Origin: CAVZXS01 sp963779325
GTDB taxonomy: Bacteria; Bacteroidota; Bacteroidia; Chitinophagales; Chitinophagaceae
NCBI GenBank assembly: GCA_963779325.1
Contig: CAVZXS010000026.1
Span: 62,001 to 126,000 of the forward strand
Direction of reading: 5' to 3'
Length of the DNA: 64,000 nt
Shown here piece after piece: positions 33,405 through 42,350 of this stretch. The stretch's first letter is position 1. Every line of letters begins with the position of its first letter. Made by a program: the position numbers and the translations under genes. Below the pieces are notes generated by a model, which was not told the origin of the DNA, made no database searches, and saw nothing but the letters and a program-made list of their open reading frames with translations.

Positions 33405-34433
33405 ATGGAAAACAGAACAGAAATTTCATCGCTCGGCGAATTTGGTTTGATAGAACATTTAACCAAAAATATTGAACTGCAAAACGCATCAAGTATTTTG
33501 GGTGTAGGCGATGATGCCGCGGTGTTAGATCATTTCGGTAAACAGGTAGTTGTGACTACAGACCTGCTGATTGAAGGCGTTCACTTCGATTTAATATACA
33601 CGCCGCTGAAACACCTGGGTTATAAAAGTGTAATTGTAAACCTGAGTGACATATATGCCATGAACGCGACGCCTACGCAAATAATATTGAGCATCGGTAT
33701 CAGCAACCGGTTCAGTGTAGAAGCATTGACAGAATTTTATGATGGTGTGTACGCTGCTTGCGAAGTATACGGTGTGGACCTGGTGGGTGGCGATACAACA
33801 ACATCACAAAAAGGATTTGTTATATCCGTTACAGCCATTGGCGAAGTAGCGCCTGATAAATTTGTAAAAAGAAGTACGGCGCAAAAAGGCGATTTGCTTT
33901 GTGTAAGCGGCTACCTCGGCTCTGCATATGCCGGCTTATTATTTTTAGAAAGAGAAAAAAGAATTTATATAGAAAATCCTAAAATACAACCCGACCTGGA
34001 AGGCGAAGAATTTGTAATAGGTAAATTATTAAGACCCGAAGCAAGAAAAGATATCATAGAATTTTTTGCCGAAAAAGAAATACTGCCCACCGCCATGCTT
34101 GATATCAGCGACGGTCTCAGTTCCGAAATATTGCATATTTGCAAACAAAGTAATTTGGGTTGTATTTTATACGAAGAAAAAATTCCGATAGCGGAACAAA
34201 TGCGTACAGCCGTTTATAAATTTGAAATGGATCCTACCGCCTGCGCATTAAGCGGCGGCGAAGATTATGAGCTGCTGTTTACCGTTTCGCAAAGCGACTA
34301 TGAAAAAATAACGCAGAATGAAAACATAAGTATTATAGGTTATATGACGGAAATAGAAGCGGGAGCAAAAATTATTACAAAAGGCGGCAGTCAGCATGCG
34401 CTAACCGCACAGGGATGGAATCATTTAAAATAG
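33405..34433 (+). CDS. thiL: Thiamine-monophosphate kinase
   Basis: A 342-residue protein of the ThiL/PurM superfamily. ILGVGDDAAVLD near the N-terminus binds ATP and Mg, VTTDLLIEGVHFD is the ThiL signature, then DLVGGDTTTS, MLDISDGLSSEI and CALSGGEDYELLFTV. It phosphorylates thiamine monophosphate to thiamine diphosphate. No other thiamine genes or riboswitch are seen close by. A dispersed palindrome (34486-34538) follows the stop codon. Confidence 0.95.
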   Translation: MENRTEISSLGEFGLIEHLTKNIELQNASSILGVGDDAAVLDHFGKQVVVTTDLLIEGVHFDLIYTPLKHLGYKSVIVNLSDIYAMNATPTQIILSIGISNRFSVEALTEFYDGVYAACEVYGVDLVGGDTTTSQKGFVISVTAIGEVAPDKFVKRSTAQKGDLLCVSGYLGSAYAGLLFLEREKRIYIENPKIQPDLEGEEFVIGKLLRPEARKDIIEFFAEKEILPTAMLDISDGLSSEILHICKQSNLGCILYEEKIPIAEQMRTAVYKFEMDPTACALSGGEDYELLFTVSQSDYEKITQNENISIIGYMTEIEAGAKIITKGGSQHALTAQGWNHLK

Positions 34434-34485
34434 CTATAGACATTGTTTAAAACGATTCTGTGAATTTCTTTTCTTTACTTATAGT

Positions 34486-34538
34486 GGTTGGCGAGGACGC
34501 CAACCATAGCGAGCCGCCGCTGTTAGCGTCCTCGCCAA
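34486..34538. repeat. Inverted repeat element
   Basis: TTGGCGAGGACGC (34488-34500) and its complement at 34526-34538. The left arm also folds on itself as GGTTGGCG...CGCCAACC (34486-34505). Intergenic, no gene. Confidence 0.65.
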
Positions 34539-34603
34539 CAGCTTTAACGATTAAATCAAATTCTGTTTTTAAAAAAATTCTTATAAAAGCTTTTCAATAA
34601 AAT

Positions 34604-36085
34604 ATGCGGAATCCGTTATTACCGGTAATTATAGTTTTATTTCTTTCAAGCTGCGGCGCCGGCAAATCTTCTTTTGATGCCGGTAAAAAATATGCAGCCG
34701 AAACATTGCAGAAAGATTATACCGTTTTCCGCAATATGCTGGAAGAATCGCACCCCGGTATTTACTGGTATACTCCGAAAGAAAGTATGGACCGGTATTT
34801 TGAATGGGGAAAAGGACAACTGAAAGATTCGCTGACCGAGCCGGAGTTTAAAAAAGTATTGAGCTATGTTATTTCAAAAATAAATTGCGGACATACTGTT
34901 GTAAAAAATTCCAAACAATATTCAAAGTATCTCGATACGGCTCGAACAAAAACTTTTCCCTTTAGCGTAAAAATATGGCCCGATACCGCAGTTGTAGCGT
35001 TCAATCTGCAACGCAAAGATTCGCTGCTGGTCAGGGGTTCTGTTATAAAAAAAATCAACGGTTTGCCTGTTGAAAAAATCATTGACAGCCTGTTCCAATT
35101 TATTTCTACCGACGGATACAACATTACGCACAAAAATCAATCGCTGAGCAACAGAGGAAATTTCGGAAGCAATTTCACTTCGGTCTTTGGCGAAGCCGAT
35201 AAGTATACCGTCGAGTTTATTGACAGTAATAATAAAACCGTCAATACGGTTGTTAGTGCATACAAACCCGTTGTAGATTCTGCAACCCGCAGCGCCTTAC
35301 GGCGATTGGCAAAATTGAGTAAAAAAGAAAGAAGAAAACAATTGTTACAAAATCGCCGCAGTTTGAGAATTGATACCGCAGGTAAAACAGCGGTAATGGA
35401 TGTAAATACTTTTCAAAAAAATGCGAAGTTGAGAACTTTCTTTAAACGGTCATTTAAATCATTGCAGGAAACCATGGTTAAAAATTTAATAATAGATGTG
35501 CGCAGTAACGGCGGCGGCAATGTGATGAATTCTACTTTACTTACCAAATACATAATCAACAATAAATTTAAGGTTGCTGATTCCTTATACGCATTTACCC
35601 GCAGGAGCCGCTACGGCAAGTATATAGAAAGTAATTTTTTCAATCGCTTCTTTATGCTTTTCGTAACCCGCAAAAAAGCCGACGGCAACTATCACTTCGG
35701 TTATTTCGAAAGACATATTTTTAAACCCAAAAAGAAAAACCATTTTGACGGGCAGGTATTTATTTTAATTGGCGGCAATTCTTTTTCGGCCACTACATTA
35801 TTTACCAATGCTGTGATGAAACAGGAAAATGTATTGTTAGCAGGAGAAGAAACGGGCGGCGGCGCTTACGGCAATACAGCCTGGCTGATACCCGATGTAC
35901 GATTGCCCGAAACAAAACTCAAGTTTCGGTTGCCGCTTATGCGATTGGTGATTGATAAAACCATACCCAAGATTGGTAAAGGTGTACAACCCGAATTAGA
36001 GGCATTACCCACCGTCGAAGCTATCAGGCATGGCAAAGATTTTAAAATGGATAAGGTGAGAGAGATTATAGCCGGGAAGAGATAG
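34604..36085 (+). CDS. S41 family peptidase-like lipoprotein
   Basis: A 493-residue protein with a lipobox signal peptide (LPVIIVLFLSSCGAGKSS). N-terminal helical region about 25-95 (TVFRNMLEESHPGIYWYT), then a PDZ-like part (ALRRLAK...), then the S41 tail-protease core: LIIDVRSNGGGNVMNSTLL and FILIGGNSFSATTLFTNAVM, where the Ser in NSFSA is the expected nucleophile. A catalytic Lys is not clear. Likely a periplasmic or outer-membrane-anchored protease related to CtpA/Tsp. It is a single gene with heptamer repeats just after the stop codon. Confidence 0.87.
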   Translation: MRNPLLPVIIVLFLSSCGAGKSSFDAGKKYAAETLQKDYTVFRNMLEESHPGIYWYTPKESMDRYFEWGKGQLKDSLTEPEFKKVLSYVISKINCGHTVVKNSKQYSKYLDTARTKTFPFSVKIWPDTAVVAFNLQRKDSLLVRGSVIKKINGLPVEKIIDSLFQFISTDGYNITHKNQSLSNRGNFGSNFTSVFGEADKYTVEFIDSNNKTVNTVVSAYKPVVDSATRSALRRLAKLSKKERRKQLLQNRRSLRIDTAGKTAVMDVNTFQKNAKLRTFFKRSFKSLQETMVKNLIIDVRSNGGGNVMNSTLLTKYIINNKFKVADSLYAFTRRSRYGKYIESNFFNRFFMLFVTRKKADGNYHFGYFERHIFKPKKKNHFDGQVFILIGGNSFSATTLFTNAVMKQENVLLAGEETGGGAYGNTAWLIPDVRLPETKLKFRLPLMRLVIDKTIPKIGKGVQPELEALPTVEAIRHGKDFKMDKVREIIAGKR

Positions 36086-36100
36086 AATGGATCCGTTAAT

Positions 36101-36135
36101 CAATTGGCAATAAACAATAAGCAATTTGCAAAGGG
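36101..36135. repeat. Heptamer array, CAATnnn units
   Basis: CAATTGG, CAATAAA, CAATAAG, CAATTTG, CAAAGGG in 7-bp steps (36101-36135), between the S41 gene and the XRE gene. Confidence 0.8.
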
Positions 36136-36141
36136 GTAATT

Positions 36142-36372
36142 TTACAGATCGAAATTAAACAGGCTGGGGATGGAAACTTTTAATGTTTCTGCAATTGCAG
36201 CTACATGACTGAAGCTTGTATTGACTTGACCGAGTTCTATTCTACTAAGCTGGCTGTATTCAATTCCTGTCGAATAGGCCAATTCTTCCATTGACATATT
36301 TTTTTCTTGGCGGACGCTTCGGATCTTTTTTCCGAGAGCTTTTATAACCTTTTCATTCCGCAAATATTTCAC
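36142..36372 (-). CDS. XRE family helix-turn-helix regulator
   Basis: A 76-residue single HTH_3 domain. ALGKKIRSVRQEKNMSMEELAYSTG gives helices 1-3, and YSQLSRIELGQVNTSF is the recognition helix region. No second domain. It is divergent from the toxin-like lipoprotein gene (start 36532), with 160 bp between, so it may control it; that is an inference from position. Confidence 0.92.
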   Translation of the reverse strand: MKYLRNEKVIKALGKKIRSVRQEKNMSMEELAYSTGIEYSQLSRIELGQVNTSFSHVAAIAETLKVSIPSLFNFDL

Positions 36373-36531
36373 TCGGGCAAGGTCACAGAATAAGAAAATA
36401 AAAATTATAGCAAATTTGGGATAAATGAATTTTGTTTATATATTACATCAGATTTCAAGGCGCCTTACTTATTTTTATCTCCTCTGATTAGTAGCACAAA
36501 CAATTTTAGTCACCATTAAAACTAAACTGCC

Positions 36532-38265
36532 ATGAGCATGCTACTAAGAAAAAATCTGCTATTTATTCTATTCGCCTTCGTTTTATTTTTCTCCTGCCGC
36601 AAAACAGAGAAAATTCTTACGGAAACTAAATCAACAATCGAAACTAAGTTTTTCAATACGCATGTATCCTCCGATACGTATGTACAGAAGATTGCAGCCT
36701 ATGTAAGCAGGCAAAATGAGAAGTATCAATTTTTAGAAAAGCTAACCAGCCGGGTTGGATTTCCGTACTGGGACAAAAGCTTTGTATTTTTAAATACAAA
36801 CGCAGCGACCCGCGGTTCTAATGACTCTGCCAATATGATTTACATTCCCTTTGTACGGGATTCGCAGCATTTTGTAAATGCTTCCTTGATAATAAAAACC
36901 AATGCTTCCGATACAAGTTTTAAATTCCTGCACGATAACCAATATGATGACTATGGTTTTGATACACTTAAAACCGATCTATGGAATGCAAGGGATGTTT
37001 TTCATATATTGGCCAATTTGGATAGGACTATTTTTGGTAAAAGAGATTACAAAATACTGGACAGTCGTATTTTTAATACGGACACATCGTATGAACCAAT
37101 CGTAACTTTCAGAGATGGTGCACCTATTACAGGTGGAAAAACTTCTTTATCTCAACCATTAACGGCTTGTGATTGGATTGAAATCGGTGTTCCTTGCCCG
37201 CCGAATTCTAACAGAACTTCTGTTGTACCTTGTCATGTATCTATTTATGAATGCAGTACCTACTGGATAGAAGTTGGCGGTGGTGGTGGGACTGGAGGAG
37301 GTACCGGGGGTACTGGAGGAGGTACCGGGGGTACTGGCGGCGGTGGTGGATGGACAGGTGATCCATGTCCGCCGGGTGAAGGTGGCTTATACCCAAGAAT
37401 TTCTATTAATGAACCAACGGAGCCTTGTGGTGGTACGGGTTGGGAGCCGGTTCCCATCGATGAATATCAGCTCACGCCTAATGATATCAGAGCATGGAAA
37501 GAAATTGAAGAGGAAGACGCATTCTCTGATCAAGCACCATTAGATTGTAAGGGAACCGGCAGACTTGGTAATACAAGTTGGAATGGTGTTCTTGAACATA
37601 TGATGATTCAATTGGATTATTTGAGTACAAACAGTTTCCCGATTCCTGCTGAGAGAGAGTATAAAATACCGTTTAGCGGGCCAAGTGGACTTTTTGCCGG
37701 ATATGCTGACTTGGCAAATAAATTGACCGGGGAAATTTTCGAGATAAAACCCGAGAGCCAAATTATTGCAGGAGCTGCGGAAGTAAATAATTATGTTGCA
37801 AAAGCAAATGATTATTGTACAGGTAACAATGGACCTCTTACCTCTGTTTGGAAAAACGGTGTTAATTATCCTACAAAGTATTTTCCCTCAAAAGACCCGA
37901 CAAAATTTATTAAGGCTGAACTTAGTACTATTAATCCGGGTGTAATAGTATACACACCGGTTGATAAAAGTACTGTACCGCAACCTCCGCCTATTGTTGT
38001 CCCGGTATCTGTATTAGATAAACTGAAAGAGCTTGTCAGAAGATTAAAAGAAAATATACCTGAATTTGAAACAATTATTGCGCAGTATATGAGTGAAAAC
38101 CCTGACTTGGTTAATTATATAAAAGGGGCGGCAATAGGAGCTGCTGTCGCTATTATAGTAGGTACAATTATCGAAGATATTGCTACGCTCGGCGGTGGAA
38201 TATTGGATGATATACCAAGTTTTTTCTTAGCATACAGAATAGTTAGATTTGCATGGAAACTATAA
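36532..38265 (+). CDS. Lipoprotein with a Gly-rich linker and a PD-(D/E)xK toxin-like C-terminal domain
   Basis: A 577-residue protein. A lipobox signal peptide (FAFVLFFSCRKTEK) anchors it. Residues 25-240 are an unknown extracellular region. A glycine-rich linker of GGT repeats (about 245-290) separates it from the C-terminal part. There, GYADLANKLTGEIFEIKPES has an Asp followed by Glu-x-Lys, the PD-(D/E)xK nuclease pattern, followed by AAEVNNYVAKAND. The last 50 residues (KGAAIGAAVAIIVGTIIEDI, then ILDDIPSFFLAYRIVRFAW) are hydrophobic, as in the tails of some Bacteroidota polymorphic toxins. Inference: a surface toxin or effector whose C-terminal domain cuts nucleic acid. The two genes downstream would be immunity or accessory factors. 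Confidence 0.6.
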   Translation: MSMLLRKNLLFILFAFVLFFSCRKTEKILTETKSTIETKFFNTHVSSDTYVQKIAAYVSRQNEKYQFLEKLTSRVGFPYWDKSFVFLNTNAATRGSNDSANMIYIPFVRDSQHFVNASLIIKTNASDTSFKFLHDNQYDDYGFDTLKTDLWNARDVFHILANLDRTIFGKRDYKILDSRIFNTDTSYEPIVTFRDGAPITGGKTSLSQPLTACDWIEIGVPCPPNSNRTSVVPCHVSIYECSTYWIEVGGGGGTGGGTGGTGGGTGGTGGGGGWTGDPCPPGEGGLYPRISINEPTEPCGGTGWEPVPIDEYQLTPNDIRAWKEIEEEDAFSDQAPLDCKGTGRLGNTSWNGVLEHMMIQLDYLSTNSFPIPAEREYKIPFSGPSGLFAGYADLANKLTGEIFEIKPESQIIAGAAEVNNYVAKANDYCTGNNGPLTSVWKNGVNYPTKYFPSKDPTKFIKAELSTINPGVIVYTPVDKSTVPQPPPIVVPVSVLDKLKELVRRLKENIPEFETIIAQYMSENPDLVNYIKGAAIGAAVAIIVGTIIEDIATLGGGILDDIPSFFLAYRIVRFAWKL

Positions 38266-38317
38266 GGGAATTTTGATTTTGAAATGATTTTAGAAAGCCC
38301 ATAACAATTTATATTCA

Positions 38318-38917
38318 ATGATTCGCTTATTAATACTAAGTATATCATTAGCAGCTTATTCCGGGGTAAAGGGGCAAATTGCAGATCATCGATTTGCCCC
38401 TATCCAGGAATTATTTATCACCGAGGCGAAATATCGCCCTTCCAAGAATATCGCCTGCGATACATTTCGTTATACCGACAGGATTGATGAGCGGGTAATT
38501 GATGTGTTGAAAGAAATTGTTACAGCAGATACCGTGATTAAAGGGCCGACCTATAGCGGTATTATTAAAGACAGTTTAACAATAACCTCCGGCGAAAGGG
38601 AAATGATACTTGAAGGATTGACCTTGGCAGGCAATCACAGGTGGGAACGTAATTTATTCCCAAAATCGCTGCTAATTAATGCAGAGCTGGCGGACTCCGT
38701 TGTACAAAGAGCCGATAAAACAAAGGACAGCCTTATGGTTAAGCTTTGTACTGAAATATACTCATTTTCCAAACCTTTTTTTTTCAGGAACGATTCACTT
38801 TGTGTTTTCTATTTTGAAAGAAACTCGGTACTGATGAGAGAGGGCGAATGTTGGCTTTATAAAAAAGAAAAAAATGAGTGGATAAAGTATTTTAAGATAT
38901 TTCATTGGTTCGTATAA
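38318..38917 (+). CDS. Secreted protein, function unknown
   Basis: A 199-residue protein with a signal peptide (MIRLLILSISLAAYSGVKGQ). The mature part has FYFERNSVLMREGECWLYKKEKNEWIKYF-like segments (parts at about 165-195). I recognise no family. It lies 52 bases after the toxin-like gene and 26 bases before the next gene, on the same strand, so the three are likely one transcript. Function may be secretion partner or immunity; not supported further. Confidence 0.7.
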   Translation: MIRLLILSISLAAYSGVKGQIADHRFAPIQELFITEAKYRPSKNIACDTFRYTDRIDERVIDVLKEIVTADTVIKGPTYSGIIKDSLTITSGEREMILEGLTLAGNHRWERNLFPKSLLINAELADSVVQRADKTKDSLMVKLCTEIYSFSKPFFFRNDSLCVFYFERNSVLMREGECWLYKKEKNEWIKYFKIFHWFV

Positions 38918-38943
38918 TATTTACATCAACCTCCTGATATTTT

Positions 38944-40041
38944 ATGAAAGCAAACACGAGCAACAAAGTTTTTATAAGACCGCTTTTTGAGGTAATGTGG
39001 AAAAAACTTTTCAACTTATATTACAATGTAGATATTTCTGAGGAGTTTATTATTTGCGCCAATGAGCAATTAGATAAAATTTTTCGATCTGCCACTTCAT
39101 TAACAGATTTCCCGGCATGGCTGTCTTTCGAGCAGGAAGCACCCTTTCATTATGAAAAGGGAACAATTTCTAAAATTTCTTCGAGAATTGCTCTTAAATA
39201 CGGATTTAATAAAGTGGATATTTTATGGAAGTCAAAATCGGGCAGAATTTATGACCTCGCCGATAAAGATATTAACTGTGATGATATTGAGTTTTGGTTC
39301 GAAGGCTTAGACCCTGATTTTTGTTACAAAGCGGTGTACCCCGTATGGTCACTGATTACATTTCCTGAAACTGTTGTTTATTCTTTTAAGATTAATATTT
39401 CAAAACAATTTATAAAATGTGCCGATAAGCAGCTATCGGCTTTATTTAAAAAGATCACCGGCTTATCATTCAATACACATATTGGATTATTTTTTCAGAA
39501 TGACAGGTTCGATTATCAAAAAAATAATACTTCAAGTTTATTATCTGCTCTGATTATCAATCATAATTCGAATAAACTTTATGTTTTATGGAAATCAAAA
39601 TCGGGCAGAATTTATGATATAGCAGATACGGATATAGATTGCAACGATATTGAATTTTGGTTTGACGAATTGGACCCGCTGCTTTGTCAAAAACAAATGT
39701 ATCCGAAAGAGGAACTTCCTTTTAAATTAAAAAACCTTTCTTACGAGTTGGTTATAACCCGGCTTAATATGGATATGACTGTTGAAATGACTTTGCATAA
39801 AGAAGCACTTGTAAAAGAAAACGAAACCATAATACAGGTAGATAATTTTATTGATGGGTACAATAAAAAGAGTGAAGAAAAGGACAGGATAAATGGCGTG
39901 GTACATAATTGGAAAAGAGAAATAAAAGAAAACAAAATCATTTATGAAATAGATACCGGCTCTGCAGGGTCGCATTTCCTTAAACAGTTGCTGAAATTTT
40001 TATCCAAATTAAATTGTTTTGAAAAAGTGGAAGTGTGTTAG
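38944..40041 (+). CDS. Protein with an internal 121-residue duplication; candidate immunity protein
   Basis: A 365-residue soluble protein without a signal peptide. It carries a repeated block: ILWKSKSGRIYDLADKDINC with DIEFWFEGLDP, again 121 residues later as VLWKSKSGRIYDIADTDIDC with DIEFWFDELDP. A third, different C-terminal domain (about 240-365) ends with FLSKLNCFEKVEVC. DNA identity between the duplicated cores is very high (38-40 bp at 39221 and 39584), so duplication is recent or being homogenised. It is last in the toxin-like operon and cytoplasmic, which fits immunity. No family recognised. Confidence 0.6.
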   Translation: MKANTSNKVFIRPLFEVMWKKLFNLYYNVDISEEFIICANEQLDKIFRSATSLTDFPAWLSFEQEAPFHYEKGTISKISSRIALKYGFNKVDILWKSKSGRIYDLADKDINCDDIEFWFEGLDPDFCYKAVYPVWSLITFPETVVYSFKINISKQFIKCADKQLSALFKKITGLSFNTHIGLFFQNDRFDYQKNNTSSLLSALIINHNSNKLYVLWKSKSGRIYDIADTDIDCNDIEFWFDELDPLLCQKQMYPKEELPFKLKNLSYELVITRLNMDMTVEMTLHKEALVKENETIIQVDNFIDGYNKKSEEKDRINGVVHNWKREIKENKIIYEIDTGSAGSHFLKQLLKFLSKLNCFEKVEVC

Positions 40042-40046
40042 TGAAT

Positions 40047-40074
40047 CAACCGGCAATAAGCAATTGGCAAAGAT
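40047..40074. repeat. Heptamer array, CAAnnnn units
   Basis: CAACCGG, CAATAAG, CAATTGG, CAAAGAT in 7-bp steps, just after the stop of the duplicated-domain gene. Confidence 0.7.
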
Positions 40075-40105
40075 GAATAACATATTACTAAAAGCAACCT
40101 GCTGA

Positions 40106-40300
40106 TTATTCAATTTCCGCTTTTTTTTTCTCCAATTCAGTTTTTTTCGGTTCGGGTACGTTTATATGTTCAAAGGGGCAATGCTTACAGCCGAGGCCGC
40201 AACAGTATCCGCGTTCGGTATGGTATAATTCCGTCAGTACAAAACTCCCGTTATCATTCATATAAAAATGTACTCCCTCAACCAAGTCGTCTCTCTTCAT
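40106..40300 (-). CDS. DUF5522 domain protein (Cys-rich)
   Basis: A 64-residue protein. Cys in GYCCGLGCKHCPFEHI forms a CCxxxCxxCPF cluster, the mark of this small family, which probably binds a metal; its role is unknown. A charged Lys/Glu tail follows. Its start codon overlaps the 3' end of trmB by 23 bases, so it is translated downstream of trmB. Confidence 0.85.
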   Translation of the reverse strand: MKRDDLVEGVHFYMNDNGSFVLTELYHTERGYCCGLGCKHCPFEHINVPEPKKTELEKKKAEIE

Positions 40301-40991
40301 TGCTTAATTGTTCTTTTAGTATTTCATCTGCATCAAGTCCGGGCAACGTATCGGGCAGGCAGAAACATAAATAATGAATTCGATTGCTCCCCGCTATATC
40401 CAATGCTTCGTAATGTGTTTTTATTTTTAATTCTGCCGGTACATCTTCTAATTTATACACATCATCATAATCTGTCAGCAATGTACAATGGTACATACTG
40501 ATTACCTTTTTAGTAAAATGATACAAATTCGGGCTGTCGGTCTTTAAGTGTATATAACCGCCGGGAGTCAGTATTTGTTTATACCTGCGCAAAAAAACCG
40601 GGTGTGTCAGTCTTTTTTTAGCCTTGCTTGTCCGCAACTGCGGATCAGGAAACGTAATCCATATTTCCTGTACTTCTTCGGGGCCAAAGTATTCGTTAAT
40701 ATGATCTATCTGCGCACGCAAAAAAGCGACATTGGATAAATTATTCTGTATGGCCATCTTGGCGCCAACCCACATGCGGTTGCCTTTTAAATCTACACCT
40801 GTAAAATTTTTATCGGGGTACATTTGTGCAAGACCTACGGTGTATTCGCCTTTGCCGCAAGCCAGCTCCAATACAATCGGGTTTTTATTGTTGAAATGTT
40901 CGTGCCATTTGCCGGGCATATCTTTCGGGTATTGCAATACATTGGCAAATGTTTCCAATTCAGCAAACCGTATCAATTTTTTATGACCCAT
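40278..40991 (-). CDS. trmB: tRNA (guanine-N7)-methyltransferase
   Basis: A 237-residue SAM-dependent enzyme. VLELACGKGEYTVGLAQMYP is the SAM-binding loop; GVDLKGNRMWVGAKMA follows; EVQEIWITFPDPQLRTSKAK is the TrmB signature (xxPDPxxK). It methylates G46 in the variable loop of many tRNAs. The downstream overlapping DUF5522 gene forms its operon. Confidence 0.96.
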   Translation of the reverse strand: MGHKKLIRFAELETFANVLQYPKDMPGKWHEHFNNKNPIVLELACGKGEYTVGLAQMYPDKNFTGVDLKGNRMWVGAKMAIQNNLSNVAFLRAQIDHINEYFGPEEVQEIWITFPDPQLRTSKAKKRLTHPVFLRRYKQILTPGGYIHLKTDSPNLYHFTKKVISMYHCTLLTDYDDVYKLEDVPAELKIKTHYEALDIAGSNRIHYLCFCLPDTLPGLDADEILKEQLSNEERRLG

Positions 40992-41025
40992 GGGCGGCGA
41001 AGATAATGTAAGGAAGCGGTTGCCG

Positions 41026-41385
41026 TTATTTCTCTATATTTTCTTTTCCCCAACTGCAAAGCTCATGTAATTGGTTAACTAAACTGAGGCCGCTTTCGGA
41101 TAAACTGTATTCAACTTTTAAAGGCACCTGCTCATAAATTCGCTTCTCCAAAAATCCCGATTTTACCAGCTCAGTCAAGCTATTTGACAATACATTATCC
41201 GATATACCTTCAAGTGTTTCTTTTAAACCGGAAAATCGATTAACATCTTTCTCAATAAGTAAAAGTATTTCCGGCACCCATCGCTTACCGATGATCGCGA
41301 TGACCTTATTCAAAACACATCTTTCTTCCAAAAAAGCTTCGTTTACAAAATTGGAAGAACTTATTTTCCTGTTTCCCATACTCAT
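41026..41385 (-). CDS. HxlR family winged-helix regulator
   Basis: A 119-residue MarR-like HxlR protein. EERCVLNKVIAIIGKRWVPE holds the Cys-containing N-terminal helix and the WVPEILLL helix. The recognition helix and wing are in FSGLKETLEGISDNVLSNS and VEYSLSESGLSL. HxlR proteins often sense redox or small toxic compounds. It is divergent from a PhzF-family gene, with 88 bp between the two starts, so it probably regulates it. Confidence 0.92.
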   Translation of the reverse strand: MSMGNRKISSSNFVNEAFLEERCVLNKVIAIIGKRWVPEILLLIEKDVNRFSGLKETLEGISDNVLSNSLTELVKSGFLEKRIYEQVPLKVEYSLSESGLSLVNQLHELCSWGKENIEK

Positions 41386-41473
41386 AAATTTATTAGTAAC
41401 TCATAAATGTCGCGGTACCGGTAATTTCAACACAGTCAAATTAATTTTGTTGATTACTCAAATAAAACAGATT

Positions 41474-42340
41474 ATGAAAATTAATGTAAAAATAATTAAT
41501 GCCTTTGGTATTAATGGCGCGGGAGGCAACCCGGCAGGAGTAGTACTGAAAGCGGATGAACTTGCAACGGAAGCAAAACAGCTAATCGCTTCGAAATTGG
41601 GCATATCCGAGACGGCTTTTGTTTCGGCATCCGAGATTGCAGATTTTAAACTGGAGTTTTTTACACCTACGAAACAAATTGCGCATTGCGGGCATGCCAC
41701 CATCGCCGCTTTTTCTTACCTGAAAGAAACGGGAATAATCAAAAATAACAGTTCTTCGAAAGAAACAATAGACGGTATAAGGAACATCTATTTTGAGGGC
41801 AATAACGCTTTTATGGAGCAAAAAGCACCGGCTTATCAAATACCGAAAGATCATTTGGAATCTATTCTTGCGTCACTTAATCTTACAGCACCGGGTATTA
41901 TCAGAGGCTTAGAACCAACAATTGTTAATACAGGGAATTCGTTTCTTATAATACCGGTAAAAAATGAGTTGGTACTAAAACAACTTAAACCTGATTTTAA
42001 AAAAATAAAACAACTGTCTGAACAATTCAATCTTATAGGGTATTATATTTTTACCGACAAAGCAGAAGATAATAACGCCGACGTAACAACCCGAATGTTT
42101 GCCCCGCTGTACGGAATAGAAGAGGAATCGGCGACAGGAATGGCCGCCGGGCCGTTGGGTTGTTTTTTGTATGACAATGTTATTACCAAAACAAACTTCA
42201 ATATCCAACAGGGAAAGTTTATGAATAAGCCTTCCGAAAGTTTAATAAGAGTCAATATCAATGTGAAAGATGACAAAATAATAAACTTGTTTGCAGGCGG
42301 AAGCGCCTATGCAGCTGAAGAAATAATTATTGAAATATAA
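41474..42340 (+). CDS. PhzF family isomerase/epimerase-like protein
   Basis: A 288-residue protein of the PhzF fold. It starts MKINVKIINAFGINGAGGNP; the catalytic Glu region is ISETAFVSASE; HCGHATIAAF is the signature His/Cys-containing loop, and EESATGMAAGPLGCF closes the active site. The ATG at 41474 is preferred because upstream in-frame sequence (from 41291) reads into the antisense of the HxlR gene. Members isomerise small ring substrates; the actual one is unknown. Probably under HxlR control. Confidence 0.92.
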   Translation: MKINVKIINAFGINGAGGNPAGVVLKADELATEAKQLIASKLGISETAFVSASEIADFKLEFFTPTKQIAHCGHATIAAFSYLKETGIIKNNSSSKETIDGIRNIYFEGNNAFMEQKAPAYQIPKDHLESILASLNLTAPGIIRGLEPTIVNTGNSFLIIPVKNELVLKQLKPDFKKIKQLSEQFNLIGYYIFTDKAEDNNADVTTRMFAPLYGIEEESATGMAAGPLGCFLYDNVITKTNFNIQQGKFMNKPSESLIRVNINVKDDKIINLFAGGSAYAAEEIIIEI

Positions 42341-42350
42341 TATTATAAAA

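Noticed and set aside
37274..37380. GGTACCGGGGGTACTGGAGG tandem repeats as a possible regulatory repeat
   Set aside because: They code for the Gly/Thr linker of the lipoprotein at 36532; a low-complexity linker explains them.
41291..41473. N-terminal extension of the PhzF gene
   Set aside because: It runs antisense into the HxlR gene and is not homologous to PhzF; the ATG at 41474 starts the known fold.
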